A stretch of DNA of 64,000 bases from Bdellovibrio sp. KM01 (GCF_013752535.1 NZ_CP058348.1:682001-746000), one strand, 5' to 3'. Counted from the first letter of the stretch, positions 26,947 to 34,526 are shown. Notes: generated from the letters alone by a model not told the origin. Translations and numbers: made by a program.

Positions 26947-28695
26947 ATGGCGGTTGAGGTTTCAAATACAGATAAAGTATGGCTGATTAAATCCTCAACC
27001 AGGATCCTGGGGCCATTCTCTGTTGATGAAGTCGCAACGCTGCTGAAATCCCGTCAAGTATCGATCATCGATGAAATTCGTCTGCCTTCAGGTCGTTGGA
27101 GTTATATCCGCGAGAATCAACGGTTCATGGATATCGTGCGCAGCATTCGTGAAGAGCAGGATAATGCCCCTGAAAACACGATGACTCAGTCCATTCCGCA
27201 CAACACGACGTTCACTAAAACTGAACCGACAGTTGATCCGGATGAACAAACACTGACTCCGGTTCCAAATCATTCTCCACAAATGAAAGATGTTTCATTT
27301 GCTTCTGAACGAGCCGTGAATAAATCCGCGATACCTGCATCAGGTGTCAGTTATGGAACTTCCAACGATGCTCGAGTTCAGAATAAAATCCGCCAGCAGA
27401 GCAACGTTCTTCGCTGGGCCGTGATGGGTGTGGCCGCGATTGCGGTTCTGGCAATCTATGTGACTTTGGGTCATCGCGATTCCACTCACAATGTAAATTA
27501 CGATGAACTGATTTCCCGTGCGATTCGCTATAAGAGCGTGGGTCTTTACGATAAATCTTTGCAAGCCTATAAAGCCGCAAGCTCTATTAAAGAACCGGAT
27601 TTAGATACCCAGATTCAAATGGCTCCGGTTCTTATTTCTGAAGACCGTCAAACTTTGCAGGGCCGTCGTATTTTGGAAAAAGCCATCGTCCAGGAAAACC
27701 GTCAGCGTTCAGAGCTGGTGGATGCTTATCTGGGAATTGCTGTTTCTTATATGATGGATGGTGATTTGAAAGAGGCCGAAAACACGTTACAAAAAGCCAT
27801 CGGTCACGAGCCCTTTAATATTTCGGCTCGGTTGAACTTGGCCATCGTGGAAATGAAAAAAGGGAACTACAAAGAAGCCATGCACAAGTTTGAGCATGTA
27901 CTTTCCAAAGATCCCACGAACGTGATGGCGTTATATGGTCGCTCCATGGCGGCCATGGAAGTCGCAAAAACTTCATCTGATTTAAGCTTCTTAAAACCAT
28001 TGGTAAGTGATCTGCAAACTGTACTTAAGAAAACAAACTTGCTTCGTCAGGAGTTGAGTCTGTTCTTGATCTACTCTTACAACTTGCTGGGTGACGTGGA
28101 TGCCATGAACCAGGCGATTGTGAAGTTCTTAAATGAAACTCCGGGGGTTTCTAATTTGTACACTCACTCTTTAAGCGTCGATTGGCGTTTTACTCAGTGG
28201 GACTACCTGGAAAAGTATTGCTCTGAAGTTTACAACAAAAGCGTACCTTCGGCAGAACTTAAAGCAGTTCGTGCGTTGTGTTTGATGGAAGTGAATCGCG
28301 ATACGGATGCCGATAAACTTTTGCGTGAAGCGGTCTCCGAAGGACCTAAAGATCCTTATGTTCTTGCTGCTCAGGCCGCTTATTTGAAAAAAACGGGTCG
28401 TGCACCTGAGGCTTTGGCTGTTTTAAAAATGCCTGAAGTGATGAGCTTGCCAGTTCGTGATCGTCTTGTGGGTGATATCTGTATGTCCACTCATGACGTG
28501 AACTGTGCTCAAGCGGCCTTCACGAAAATGTACGAAAGAAATAACACCAGTGCGGCGGCTTTATACGGCTTGGCCTGGGTCGTGATTAAACGTAAAGACC
28601 GGAACTCTGCTTACAATTACGTGCGGGCCGGGTTGCAATCTGAACCAACGTTCATACCTCTGTTAGAGATGAGGGATCAACTGGAGGCTGATTAA
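26947..28695 (+). CDS. GYF_2-domain, single-pass membrane TPR protein
   Basis: 582 residues. Residues about 10-65 resemble a GYF_2 domain (VWLIKSSTRILGPFSVDEV, LLKSRQVSIIDEI, GRWSYI). A Pro/Thr-rich linker follows, then one transmembrane helix (about 155-175, WAVMGVAAIAVLAIYVTL). The rest is a string of TPR-like helical repeats (DLKEAENTLQKAIGHEPFN, GNYKEAMHKFEHVLSKDPTN), so the TPRs lie across the membrane from the GYF domain, probably periplasmic. It starts 3 bp after mlaD. GYF_2 also occurs twice in the PilZ protein at 42956. A role as an assembly scaffold for the mla operon products is inference. Confidence 0.78.
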   Translation: MAVEVSNTDKVWLIKSSTRILGPFSVDEVATLLKSRQVSIIDEIRLPSGRWSYIRENQRFMDIVRSIREEQDNAPENTMTQSIPHNTTFTKTEPTVDPDEQTLTPVPNHSPQMKDVSFASERAVNKSAIPASGVSYGTSNDARVQNKIRQQSNVLRWAVMGVAAIAVLAIYVTLGHRDSTHNVNYDELISRAIRYKSVGLYDKSLQAYKAASSIKEPDLDTQIQMAPVLISEDRQTLQGRRILEKAIVQENRQRSELVDAYLGIAVSYMMDGDLKEAENTLQKAIGHEPFNISARLNLAIVEMKKGNYKEAMHKFEHVLSKDPTNVMALYGRSMAAMEVAKTSSDLSFLKPLVSDLQTVLKKTNLLRQELSLFLIYSYNLLGDVDAMNQAIVKFLNETPGVSNLYTHSLSVDWRFTQWDYLEKYCSEVYNKSVPSAELKAVRALCLMEVNRDTDADKLLREAVSEGPKDPYVLAAQAAYLKKTGRAPEALAVLKMPEVMSLPVRDRLVGDICMSTHDVNCAQAAFTKMYERNNTSAAALYGLAWVVIKRKDRNSAYNYVRAGLQSEPTFIPLLEMRDQLEAD

Positions 28696-29411
28696 TGAAT
28701 CAGCCTTTTGTGCTTTTCATACTTAGTGCTTTGGTAATCGTCAGTGGTTGCACGAAGACTCCGGGCTATCACCGCGAAGAATATAAAACGATTAAATTTG
28801 AAGACGTTCCGCCAGATTTGAAAATTCCCACTAAAGCTTGGGACATGCTTTCTTTTAAAGCTGTCGAAAGTGCGCACGGGGAACATGCGGCAGCAGGTGG
28901 TGAAGGTGGCCATGGTGGCGGCGAAGGCGAAGGAAAAAAAGAATCCGGAAGCAAAGAGATCGTATTTGCCGATGTTTCAGTTTTCTTAGTGGATAAAAAT
29001 CCTGGAATTCTTAAAGACGAAGCTTTGAAGTTTGAATTGCCTCGCGGCGGTGGTGAAATTGATTTGTCTCAGTATTTAAACAACCGCCAAGGCTCTTTTT
29101 ATGTGGGCTTTGAATTTCCCTCGTTCACCGAAGCTAAGCAAAGCAAGGTTTTATTCGTCAGCCATGCTCGTAAGCGCAAATTAGGTGATTCAGTTTATGG
29201 TGCCGGTTGTAATCAAATTTTGGATATTACGACAAAGTTTAATCTGGCGATGCAAGGTGAGGGCCTTAAGGTCAACACCACTCGCGAAAGACATATCAGC
29301 GTTCTCGGTGGAACTTTCTTGTTCTCTGCTGAAAAAGGCGACACGATCTATGTGGCACAGGTTTCCTTTGTGGATCCTGAGCATGCAAATCTTTTCTGCG
29401 AGGCACCCTGA
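28695..29411 (+). CDS. Lipoprotein with Gly/His/Glu-rich segment
   Basis: 238 residues. Signal MNQPFVLFILSALVIVSGC with the lipidated Cys at residue 19. Residues about 55-80 form a low-complexity Gly/Glu/His/Lys stretch (GEHAAAGGEGGHGGGEGEGK) that could bind metal or act as a flexible spacer. The C-terminal part is beta-rich. The ATG overlaps the upstream stop, and the stop overlaps the next ATG, within the same operon. No named family was recognised. Confidence 0.78.
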   Translation: MNQPFVLFILSALVIVSGCTKTPGYHREEYKTIKFEDVPPDLKIPTKAWDMLSFKAVESAHGEHAAAGGEGGHGGGEGEGKKESGSKEIVFADVSVFLVDKNPGILKDEALKFELPRGGGEIDLSQYLNNRQGSFYVGFEFPSFTEAKQSKVLFVSHARKRKLGDSVYGAGCNQILDITTKFNLAMQGEGLKVNTTRERHISVLGGTFLFSAEKGDTIYVAQVSFVDPEHANLFCEAP

Positions 29412-30373
29412 TGGAAAAAAAGACAGTTCAAAGTCTACAAGACAAAGACGCAGTTGATTCTTTATTCCTGGTTAAGGAAAAAAACGTCGGCGTTGGTAAA
29501 AACGGTCGTGCTTTTATGGGCCTACAATTGGGCGATGCCACAGGGACTATCGATGCGCGCCTTTGGGATCGTGTTGAAGAGTTATCCCGTTTGTTTGAAA
29601 CAGGGGATGTTCTTAAAGTTAAGGGGCAGGTTCAATTATTCCAAAATCGTAAACAGCTGGTTATCCATAAGCTTGAGCGCGTTGAAAATTCCGAAGTGAA
29701 CTTTGAAGACTTTATTCCAAAGTCTTCGAAAAATTCTGAAGACATGATGGCCGAGCTGATTCAGCTTGTACGCAGTATGCGCAACGATCACTTAAGACAA
29801 TTGGTTTTGGACACCTTAGAAGATCCTGAGATCCGTCCTCGCGTTTTGCGTGCGCCCGCAGCTAAATCCATCCACCATGCCTGGGTGGGCGGCTTGCTGG
29901 AGCACATCCTTTCGATTTGTAAGATCATGGACTTTATGGGTTCCCACTATCCGTTCTTGAATCGTGATTTGCTTCTTTTCGGAGCAATCTTTCACGATAT
30001 CGGAAAAATTTGGGAGCTTTCCTACGATAATGGCGTTTCCTATACCGATCGCGGACGTCTATTAGGACACATGCAAATTGCTTGTGAACTTATAGATAAA
30101 AAAGCGGCTCGCATCTTGGGCTTTAGCGAAGAGCTCCGCGATATTTGTAAACATATAATCTTGAGTCATCATGGTAAACTGGAGTACGGTTCTCCCAAGC
30201 GTCCAAAATTTATGGAAGCGATGTTGATTGCGATGGTTGATGATCTTGATAGCAAGGTCGCAACATTGAAAACAATCGTGGATGGAGAACGCGGTTCAGG
30301 CGAGAAATGGTCTCGTTATAATGAACTGTTTGACCGTTACTTCCTCCTTGATGATTTGAATGAGAAATATTGA
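29411..30373 (+). CDS. YhaM-like 3'-5' exoribonuclease (OB-fold plus HD domain)
   Basis: 320 residues. The N-terminal OB-fold nucleic-acid-binding domain (about 15-95; LQLGDATGTIDARLWDRVEE, GDVLKVKGQVQLFQNRKQL) is followed by an HD phosphohydrolase domain (about 155-290) with HHAWVGGLLEH, the HD pair in AIFHDIGKIWEL, GHMQIACELI and ILSHHGKLEYGSPKRP. This order and spacing match the YhaM/CBF1 family, which degrade RNA and ssDNA 3' to 5' using Mn2+. Translationally coupled to its neighbours on both sides. Confidence 0.88.
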   Translation: MEKKTVQSLQDKDAVDSLFLVKEKNVGVGKNGRAFMGLQLGDATGTIDARLWDRVEELSRLFETGDVLKVKGQVQLFQNRKQLVIHKLERVENSEVNFEDFIPKSSKNSEDMMAELIQLVRSMRNDHLRQLVLDTLEDPEIRPRVLRAPAAKSIHHAWVGGLLEHILSICKIMDFMGSHYPFLNRDLLLFGAIFHDIGKIWELSYDNGVSYTDRGRLLGHMQIACELIDKKAARILGFSEELRDICKHIILSHHGKLEYGSPKRPKFMEAMLIAMVDDLDSKVATLKTIVDGERGSGEKWSRYNELFDRYFLLDDLNEKY

Positions 30374-30888
30374 TGTTTGGTTTGTGGAAGCGTTTTAAGA
30401 CGCTGTTAAATACGTACAAAGCTTATGATCCTGCAGCGAAATCTCTTTGGGAGATTGCTTTGCTGTATCCAGGTCCCAAAGCGTTGATCATGCATCGTAT
30501 CGCGCACATCTTTTATCAGGCTCATTTGTATTTTATTGCTCGCTTGGTGGCGGAAGTTTCTCGTTGGTTGACGGGCATTGAAATTCATCCCGGAGCAACC
30601 TTGGGTCATCGTTTGGTTATCGATCACGGCTTTGGCGTGGTGATTGGTGAAACCGCGATTGTCGGTGACGATTGCATTATCTTTCACGGAGTGACATTAG
30701 GCGGAATCAAATTTGATCCGGTAAAACGCCATCCCACTGTAGGTAACAGAGTGATGATCGGAACCGGTGCGAAAGTTTTAGGCCCGATCACCATCGGTGA
30801 CGGCGCCTTGATCGGTGCCAACGCCGTCGTCGTAAAAGACGTCCCCGCCGGCGCAACAATGATCGGCCCCATCTCCCAGCAAAAATAG
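30373..30888 (+). CDS. cysE: Serine O-acetyltransferase (short form)
   Basis: 171 residues. Acetylates L-serine with acetyl-CoA for cysteine synthesis. The left-handed beta-helix hexapeptide region (HPGATLGHRLVIDHGFGVVI, then GETAIVGDDC) carries the catalytic His of the DHGFGVVIGETA motif. The C terminus ends VPAGATMIGPISQQK, like the short Bacillus-type CysE and lacking the long N-terminal helical domain of enteric CysE. The ATG at 30373 overlaps the stop of the YhaM gene. Last gene of the operon. Confidence 0.92.
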   Translation: MFGLWKRFKTLLNTYKAYDPAAKSLWEIALLYPGPKALIMHRIAHIFYQAHLYFIARLVAEVSRWLTGIEIHPGATLGHRLVIDHGFGVVIGETAIVGDDCIIFHGVTLGGIKFDPVKRHPTVGNRVMIGTGAKVLGPITIGDGALIGANAVVVKDVPAGATMIGPISQQK

Positions 30889-30932
30889 GTGCCAGGTCCT
30901 GTTTACGGGCGCACCGCATTCAAGGAGTGCAA

Positions 30933-31376
30933 ATGAGAACGTTAGAATCTTGGTTTGCGGAATACAGTGAAGGTCATCAAAATCCACAAAACAGAATCAT
31001 CCATAAAATCTGCGTGCCCGTGATCTTCTTTACCGTTGTGGGTTTGCTGCTGCAGATTCCGGTGCAAATGGGTCCGATCCGCCTGGGTGAGTTGTTGATT
31101 GCTTGTGCTTTGGGTTGGTATGCCACTCTGGGAGCAAAACCTTTTGTAATTATGCTTGGCCAATTGGCGATCAGTTATGTGCTTTTGTATTTCCTGGGAC
31201 ACTTTCTTCAGCCGTTGTGGTTGTTGTTGGTGATCCTTTTTGTGATTGCTTGGATTGGTCAGTTCTATGGGCATAAGCTCGAGGGAAAAAGACCGTCTTT
31301 CTTTAAGGATCTTCAATTCCTATTTATCGGGCCTCTCTGGGTTCTAAAAGACATTTTCTTTAGGACTCAGCAGTAA
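30933..31376 (+). CDS. Mpo1-like (DUF962) membrane protein
   Basis: 147 residues with four hydrophobic helices. The family signatures are NRIIHKICVPVIFF near the N terminus and QFYGHKLEGKRPSFFKDL near residue 110. Yeast Mpo1 is an Fe2+-dependent dioxygenase that alpha-oxidises 2-hydroxy fatty acids; the conserved His residues here are compatible with that activity. The ATG at 30933 is 6 nt after AAGGAG (30921-30926), better than the in-frame GTG at 30927. Monocistronic or the tail of the cysE unit. Confidence 0.82.
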   Translation: MRTLESWFAEYSEGHQNPQNRIIHKICVPVIFFTVVGLLLQIPVQMGPIRLGELLIACALGWYATLGAKPFVIMLGQLAISYVLLYFLGHFLQPLWLLLVILFVIAWIGQFYGHKLEGKRPSFFKDLQFLFIGPLWVLKDIFFRTQQ

Positions 31377-31494
31377 CCCGGCTTAATTTTACGCACGCAG
31401 TCACGCCCCTATTGCGTCCCTCTCACATCTATTCGCATTACGGTTTCATGACGGGAAACTAATTTTAAAACTGTCGCTTGACGCTATGCGACTC

Positions 31495-31503
31495 TGAGAT
31501 AAT
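31495..31503 (+). promoter_or_regulatory. Candidate extended -10 promoter for the 37-codon gene
   Basis: TGAGATAAT matches an extended -10 (TG, one base, then a TATAAT-like hexamer). A TTGACG at 31478-31483 is only 14 nt away, too close for a normal -35, so the extended -10 would have to carry recognition. It lies about 70 bp before the small gene. Confidence 0.35.
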
Positions 31504-31573
31504 GGGGGAGTACCTAAACCACAAGGACCAATTCGGTCTGAGTGATTGAAACTAGCACGAAAGGAGTTCGGCT

Positions 31574-31687
31574 ATGAAACAGGTAGAACTAGAAACGGCT
31601 CCTACGACCAATACACAACTTGAAAGTACAAGTACTGCTACTCCGGTCCGTAAGAAAAACCGTCGCCGCCGCCTTGCCGCTTGGTAG
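31574..31687 (+). CDS. Small basic-tailed protein, 37 residues
   Basis: Short open frame with a textbook ribosome site, AAAGGAG (31560-31566), 7 nt before the ATG. It starts MKQVELETAPTTNTQ, has a Thr/Ser-rich middle and ends VRKKNRRRRLAAW. The tail has seven basic residues in nine, suggesting nucleic-acid or membrane contact. No signal peptide. A GC-rich terminator hairpin begins 14 nt after the stop, making a compact transcription unit. It could also be a leader peptide, but no gene follows on this strand. No family recognised. Confidence 0.6.
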   Translation: MKQVELETAPTTNTQLESTSTATPVRKKNRRRRLAAW

Positions 31688-31700
31688 GGTAGCATCCGGG

Positions 31701-31720
31701 GCCCTCCTATCTTGGAGGGC
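31701..31720 (+). terminator. Terminator hairpin after the 37-codon gene
   Basis: GCCCTCC (31701-31707), loop TATCTT, GGAGGGC (31714-31720), then TT and a pyrimidine-rich stretch. Perfect 7-bp GC stem but a weak T-tract. Confidence 0.6.
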
Positions 31721-31727
31721 TTCCACT

Positions 31728-31962
31728 CAACTTTCCTCTTTCCTTTTAAAATTTAGAGTTCGGTGCAGCTGTCGGGCAGATTCTAAATCCCTGTCCTGTA
31801 CGCTTTTCTTGGGCACGCCATCCATGGCTCACCGTCGCCCGCCTTTGGCGGGTTCGCGCATCCTGCGCCGACGGAGGCCCGGCGAAAAGCGTACATGCCA
31901 GTGCTTTAGAATCTACCCGCCAGCTGACGCTATTCTTGTTTCAAAAGGAAAGAGGAAAGTTG
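31728..31962. repeat. Long palindromic repeat element, copy 1
   Basis: A 235-bp imperfect inverted repeat. The outer arms are CAACTTTCCTCTTTCC (31728-31743) and GGAAAGAGGAAAGTTG at the right end (31947-31962). Further in, CAGATTCTAAA pairs with TTTAGAATCTA, and GTACGCTTTTC with GAAAAGCGTAC. The central core, 31812-31880, contains the hairpins CCCGCC-TTT-GGCGGG and GCGCA-TCC-TGCGC and is shared with copy 2 near 59.3 kb. It may be a structured RNA, a REP/BIME-like element or a mobile palindrome. Confidence 0.8.
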
Positions 31963-31970
31963 ATCGCTCG

Positions 31971-32040
31971 CTCTCAAAATTCAACTCAGGCTCGATCACT
32001 GTCGTGATCGTCGCGTAAGTGGTGCGAGGTATTTTGAGAG
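31971..32040. repeat. Nested stem-loop
   Basis: The outer stem CTCTCAAAAT (31971-31980) pairs perfectly with ATTTTGAGAG (32031-32040). Inside is a perfect hairpin CGATCAC-TGTC-GTGATCG (31993-32010). It directly follows the long palindrome and has no T-tract. Confidence 0.65.
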
Positions 32041-32119
32041 AAGGGGAAAATGCCCGAATAAGACCTGTATCCCGCGTCACCATTGGGTCTCCACAGAGAA
32101 ACGACGCTAGTTTTCCGAA

Positions 32120-32161
32120 GGCGGGCGACGGTGAGCCCGGATGGCGTGTCGACGAAGCTGC
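32120..32161 (-). repeat. Half core of the palindromic element, inverted
   Basis: On the minus strand this reads GCAGCTTCGTCG, then ACACGCCATCC, GGCTCACCGTCGCCCGCC. It matches the left half of the core of copy 1 (from 31814) and, including the GCAGCTTCGTCG start, copy 2 (from 59328). The match stops at the central hairpin and no complementary arms are visible, so it looks truncated. Confidence 0.75.
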
Positions 32162-32230
32162 AGGCAGGACCGACACTGCAGGCAAGTCAGACAGGGTTCA
32201 TGGAGCAACTGCCGTCTTTAATCCGAGAGT

Positions 32231-32584
32231 TTATTTCACGCAGTTTGCGTCGTTGAAGATTCTGTATTCGCCTTTGTTTTCGGCGACTGACCATTTGCCT
32301 TCTTTTTTTACTAGGACTCTTTGTGTGCCGTTGATGGGCGACATGGGGATCCAGCCTTCTGTTAGGGAGGTGTCCATTGCGTAGAGTTCTTTTTTGCTGC
32401 CATCCTTATGGTCTTCGATCAGCTCTAGGAGGCCTTCTTGTTTGATTGCCGTGTTTTCTTGGATGGTTATGGTTTTTAGGTCGGGTTGGGAGATGTCTTT
32501 GCAGTAAAGAAGCGTCTTTGTCTTTGCCTGGGTTATGGCAGGGAGAGTGAGAATTGAAATCAGTGTCAGGTTGATGCGCTTCAT
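32231..32584 (-). CDS. Small secreted protein of unknown function
   Basis: 117 residues with a signal peptide (MKRINLTLISILTLPAITQA). The mature part, about 97 residues, has two cysteines (LLYCKDIS and DANCVK at the very end), which could form one disulfide, and a GKWSVAENKGEYRIF strand pair. It looks like a small periplasmic beta protein. No strong ribosome site. No family recognised. Confidence 0.68.
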   Translation of the reverse strand: MKRINLTLISILTLPAITQAKTKTLLYCKDISQPDLKTITIQENTAIKQEGLLELIEDHKDGSKKELYAMDTSLTEGWIPMSPINGTQRVLVKKEGKWSVAENKGEYRIFNDANCVK

Positions 32585-32794
32585 GTGGTGTGGAATAGCA
32601 AACAGAGTTCGAATTGTTGAGTGAAAATCGTGACATATGGAAATAAGAACAGGGTTTGGGGAGCTAAATTAATTTGAAAATCGTCCTCAAGGGGTTGTCA
32701 GCTTGTTTTCATTCTCAAGATGCTATCACCTTGCTTTCAGTCGACTTTCAGTTGTGGGTTTAAAAAAGGAATAGCTGTTCAAGACGCGGGCAAG

Positions 32795-32827
32795 CCTTTA
32801 TCACGGTAGTTCGCTTATAAAGGACTT
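32795..32827 (+). promoter_or_regulatory. Ribosome-site-sequestering hairpin in the rpsD leader
   Basis: CCTTTAT (32795-32801) pairs perfectly with ATAAAGG (32817-32823), and AAG (32792-32794) can pair with CTT (32825-32827) past a bulged A. The right arm contains the AAAGGA ribosome site of rpsD. Because S4 is a known translational autoregulator in other bacteria, this is a candidate feedback site. Confidence 0.5.
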
Positions 32828-32832
32828 ATGAT

Positions 32833-33459
32833 ATGAAAAGAAAAGGTAAAACACCTCGTTTTAAAAAACAAAGACGTCTACTAACTGAGCTTCCAGGCTT
32901 GGGCAAAGCTGGTGCTTTGGAAAGAAGACCGTATCCTCCAGGTCAACACGGTCAACGCCGTCGTAAATACTCTGAATTTGGTCTTCAACTTGAAGAAAAA
33001 CAAAAAATCCGCATTCACTACGGAATCCGTGAAGAACAATTCCGTCGTATCATCGGCATGGCTCAAAAATCATCCAACACAAACTGGGTTGAATCTTTGG
33101 TAAACCTTCTTGAAAAGCGTTTGGATAACGTTGTATTCCGTCTTGGATTCGCAACTTCTATCCCAGCAGCAAAACAATTGGTTTCTCACGGTAAAGTTTT
33201 GTTGAACGGTAAAAAAGTAAACATTCCATCGCAAATCATCAAAGTTGGCGACATTGTTTCTTTGAAACCTGAAGCCTACGAAAACCAAGTTTACTTGGCG
33301 GCGAAACAAGCTCCTCGCCTTCCACTTCCTTCTTTCATGACTAAAGAGGAAAAAGGTGGCGCAGAATCTGGTCGCTTGATCGATGAACCAAACATTGAAG
33401 CAGTACCTTTCTCATTCGACCCAGGTCTTGTGATCAGTTACTACTCTTTGCGTGGGTAA
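32833..33459 (+). CDS. rpsD: Small ribosomal subunit protein S4
   Basis: 208 residues, normal for S4, a primary 16S rRNA-binding protein. It has the basic N terminus, GQHGQRRRKYSEFGLQLEEK, the S4 RNA-binding domain (LDNVVFRLGFATS, QLVSHGKVLLNGKKVNIPS) and the C-terminal SLRG. The N-terminal zinc-type cysteines are absent, so this is the Cys-free form. AAAGGA precedes the ATG. It stands apart from rpsK/rpsM/rpoA, unlike the alpha operon of many bacteria, and codon use is strongly biased, as expected for high expression. Confidence 0.96.
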   Translation: MKRKGKTPRFKKQRRLLTELPGLGKAGALERRPYPPGQHGQRRRKYSEFGLQLEEKQKIRIHYGIREEQFRRIIGMAQKSSNTNWVESLVNLLEKRLDNVVFRLGFATSIPAAKQLVSHGKVLLNGKKVNIPSQIIKVGDIVSLKPEAYENQVYLAAKQAPRLPLPSFMTKEEKGGAESGRLIDEPNIEAVPFSFDPGLVISYYSLRG

Positions 33460-33473
33460 TTAAAGAGGGCGCA

Positions 33474-33701
33474 ATGAAAAACGCTAAATTCCTCGAAGCT
33501 GAGGAAATTTCTCTTGATGAAGTTAACGGCGAATTCGTCACGGTCAAATTGGCAGGCGAAAAGTTCGTGATCGACGTGGATACTTTGTACGACATGTCTT
33601 TCCGATTTGCTGAAATGCTTGCAAAAATCGAAAGTCGCGAAGAAGAAGCGGCTAACGAGGGCGAGCTGGCTTGTGCCGAGTGCTGCGGTAACCTTCACTA
33701 A
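33474..33701 (+). CDS. Small acidic protein of unknown function
   Basis: 75 residues, strongly acidic, starting MKNAKFLEAEEISLDEVNGE. The C terminus has three cysteines in LACAECCGNLH, a possible metal site. It follows rpsD by 14 bp and is probably co-transcribed; a strong terminator follows. No family recognised. Confidence 0.68.
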   Translation: MKNAKFLEAEEISLDEVNGEFVTVKLAGEKFVIDVDTLYDMSFRFAEMLAKIESREEEAANEGELACAECCGNLH

Positions 33702-33721
33702 TCCAATTAAAGAGAATCACT

Positions 33722-33751
33722 AAAAAGGGAGCTTTCGAGCTCCCTTTTTTT
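33722..33751. terminator. Bidirectional rho-independent terminator with UUCG loop
   Basis: AAAAAGGGAGCT, tetraloop TTCG, AGCTCCCTTTTTTT. It lies between the rpsD unit and the convergent gene ending at 33750, with U-tracts in both directions. Confidence 0.9.
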
Positions 33752-34526
33752 ATTGCTGAATCTCTGATGTTTTTTGGGAGTCGTCATCAAAGACGCCCAG
33801 GAAGTAAAGCAAAGAACCCGTGATCGCCGTCAAGCCAGTACCGATCACGCCATATTTAGTGATCACGTCTTTTCTAATTCTGTTACTGGATTCGCGAACG
33901 CGAGTCATGGTGTTCGGAAGATCAAACTTCCCGATATAGTAAACTTCAAAGGGAACTGGATTCCCTGCTCCGTCACGAATGCCTTCTTTAAAGATCGCTT
34001 GGATCATTTCGTAAGGGGAGTAGAACTTGGACCGGTTCGCTCCAACATAAATATCCGCGGCTTTTTCCATCGCTTCGCAGGCGGTTTTTCCGCAGCTCAA
34101 GCCATGAGTGCCGTCAAATTTTTGCAGGCGGGATTTATCGACGTCTGATTTTTTAATTTTGATGATGATCCCAGTTTCAAGTTCGGCCATGTGATCATAG
34201 ACCGTTGTTTTCTTACCTAAAATATTTCCGTCCAGGCGAACACTGCCACTGACTAAATAGGCGTGACCAAAGGGAGCGATTCCTAAAAGCAAGTCGTCGG
34301 TTTTTCCTAAGACTTCTTTTACGGTGAACTCTCTTTTAGGGTGGTGCACGCGGCGGTATTCCACGTTCAGTCCGGCACTGACCTCGGCGTACTTTATTTC
34401 AAATTCGGGAACTTCATTAAAGACATTTTCGCATGTGCTGATGGCATGGGCTTGAGAGCTGAGAATGGAAATCAGGCCCGAAAGGGTCAGGGTCCATGAA
34501 ATGATGTTCTTTCTCAGTAAGCCCAC
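33750..34526 (-). CDS. Exported protein with C-terminal membrane helix, unknown function
   Basis: 258 residues from a GTG at 34526, chosen because GGAG lies 5 nt upstream and translation then starts with a proper signal peptide (MGLLRKNIISWTLTLSGLIS, cleaved near SQAHA). The frame also opens at a TTG at 34571. Near the C terminus there is a hydrophobic helix (GVIGTGLTAITGSLLYFLGV) with an acidic tail. A Cys pair, C-G-K-T-A-C, sits mid-protein in HGLSCGKTACEAM. No family recognised. Monocistronic. Confidence 0.7.
   Translation of the reverse strand: MGLLRKNIISWTLTLSGLISILSSQAHAISTCENVFNEVPEFEIKYAEVSAGLNVEYRRVHHPKREFTVKEVLGKTDDLLLGIAPFGHAYLVSGSVRLDGNILGKKTTVYDHMAELETGIIIKIKKSDVDKSRLQKFDGTHGLSCGKTACEAMEKAADIYVGANRSKFYSPYEMIQAIFKEGIRDGAGNPVPFEVYYIGKFDLPNTMTRVRESSNRIRKDVITKYGVIGTGLTAITGSLLYFLGVFDDDSQKTSEIQQ

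Larger units (their letters stand above)
31688..32230. other. Gene-free intergenic region rich in secondary structure
   Basis: No convincing gene is seen. The open frames here run across self-complementary sequence and lack ribosome sites. It holds, in order, a terminator (31701-31720), a 235-bp long palindrome (31728-31962), a nested stem-loop (31971-32040) and an inverted half copy of the palindrome core (32120-32161). Confidence 0.7.

Noticed and set aside
28865-28940. Gly/His/Glu-rich stretch as a coding tandem repeat or frameshift scar
   Set aside because: The frame is continuous on both sides and the codons vary, so it is a normal low-complexity linker.
31478-31503. Standard sigma-70 promoter with TTGACG and GATAAT
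   Set aside because: The spacing is 14 nt, too short; only an extended -10 reading was kept at low confidence.
31620-32018. 132-residue plus-strand open frame across the palindrome
   Set aside because: It runs through both arms of the inverted repeat, has no ribosome site, overlaps the 37-codon gene in another frame and gives a low-complexity translation.
31913-32384. Open frames on both strands around the half-core repeat
   Set aside because: No ribosome sites, composition dictated by repeats, and the plus-strand one is antisense to the secreted protein gene at 32231.
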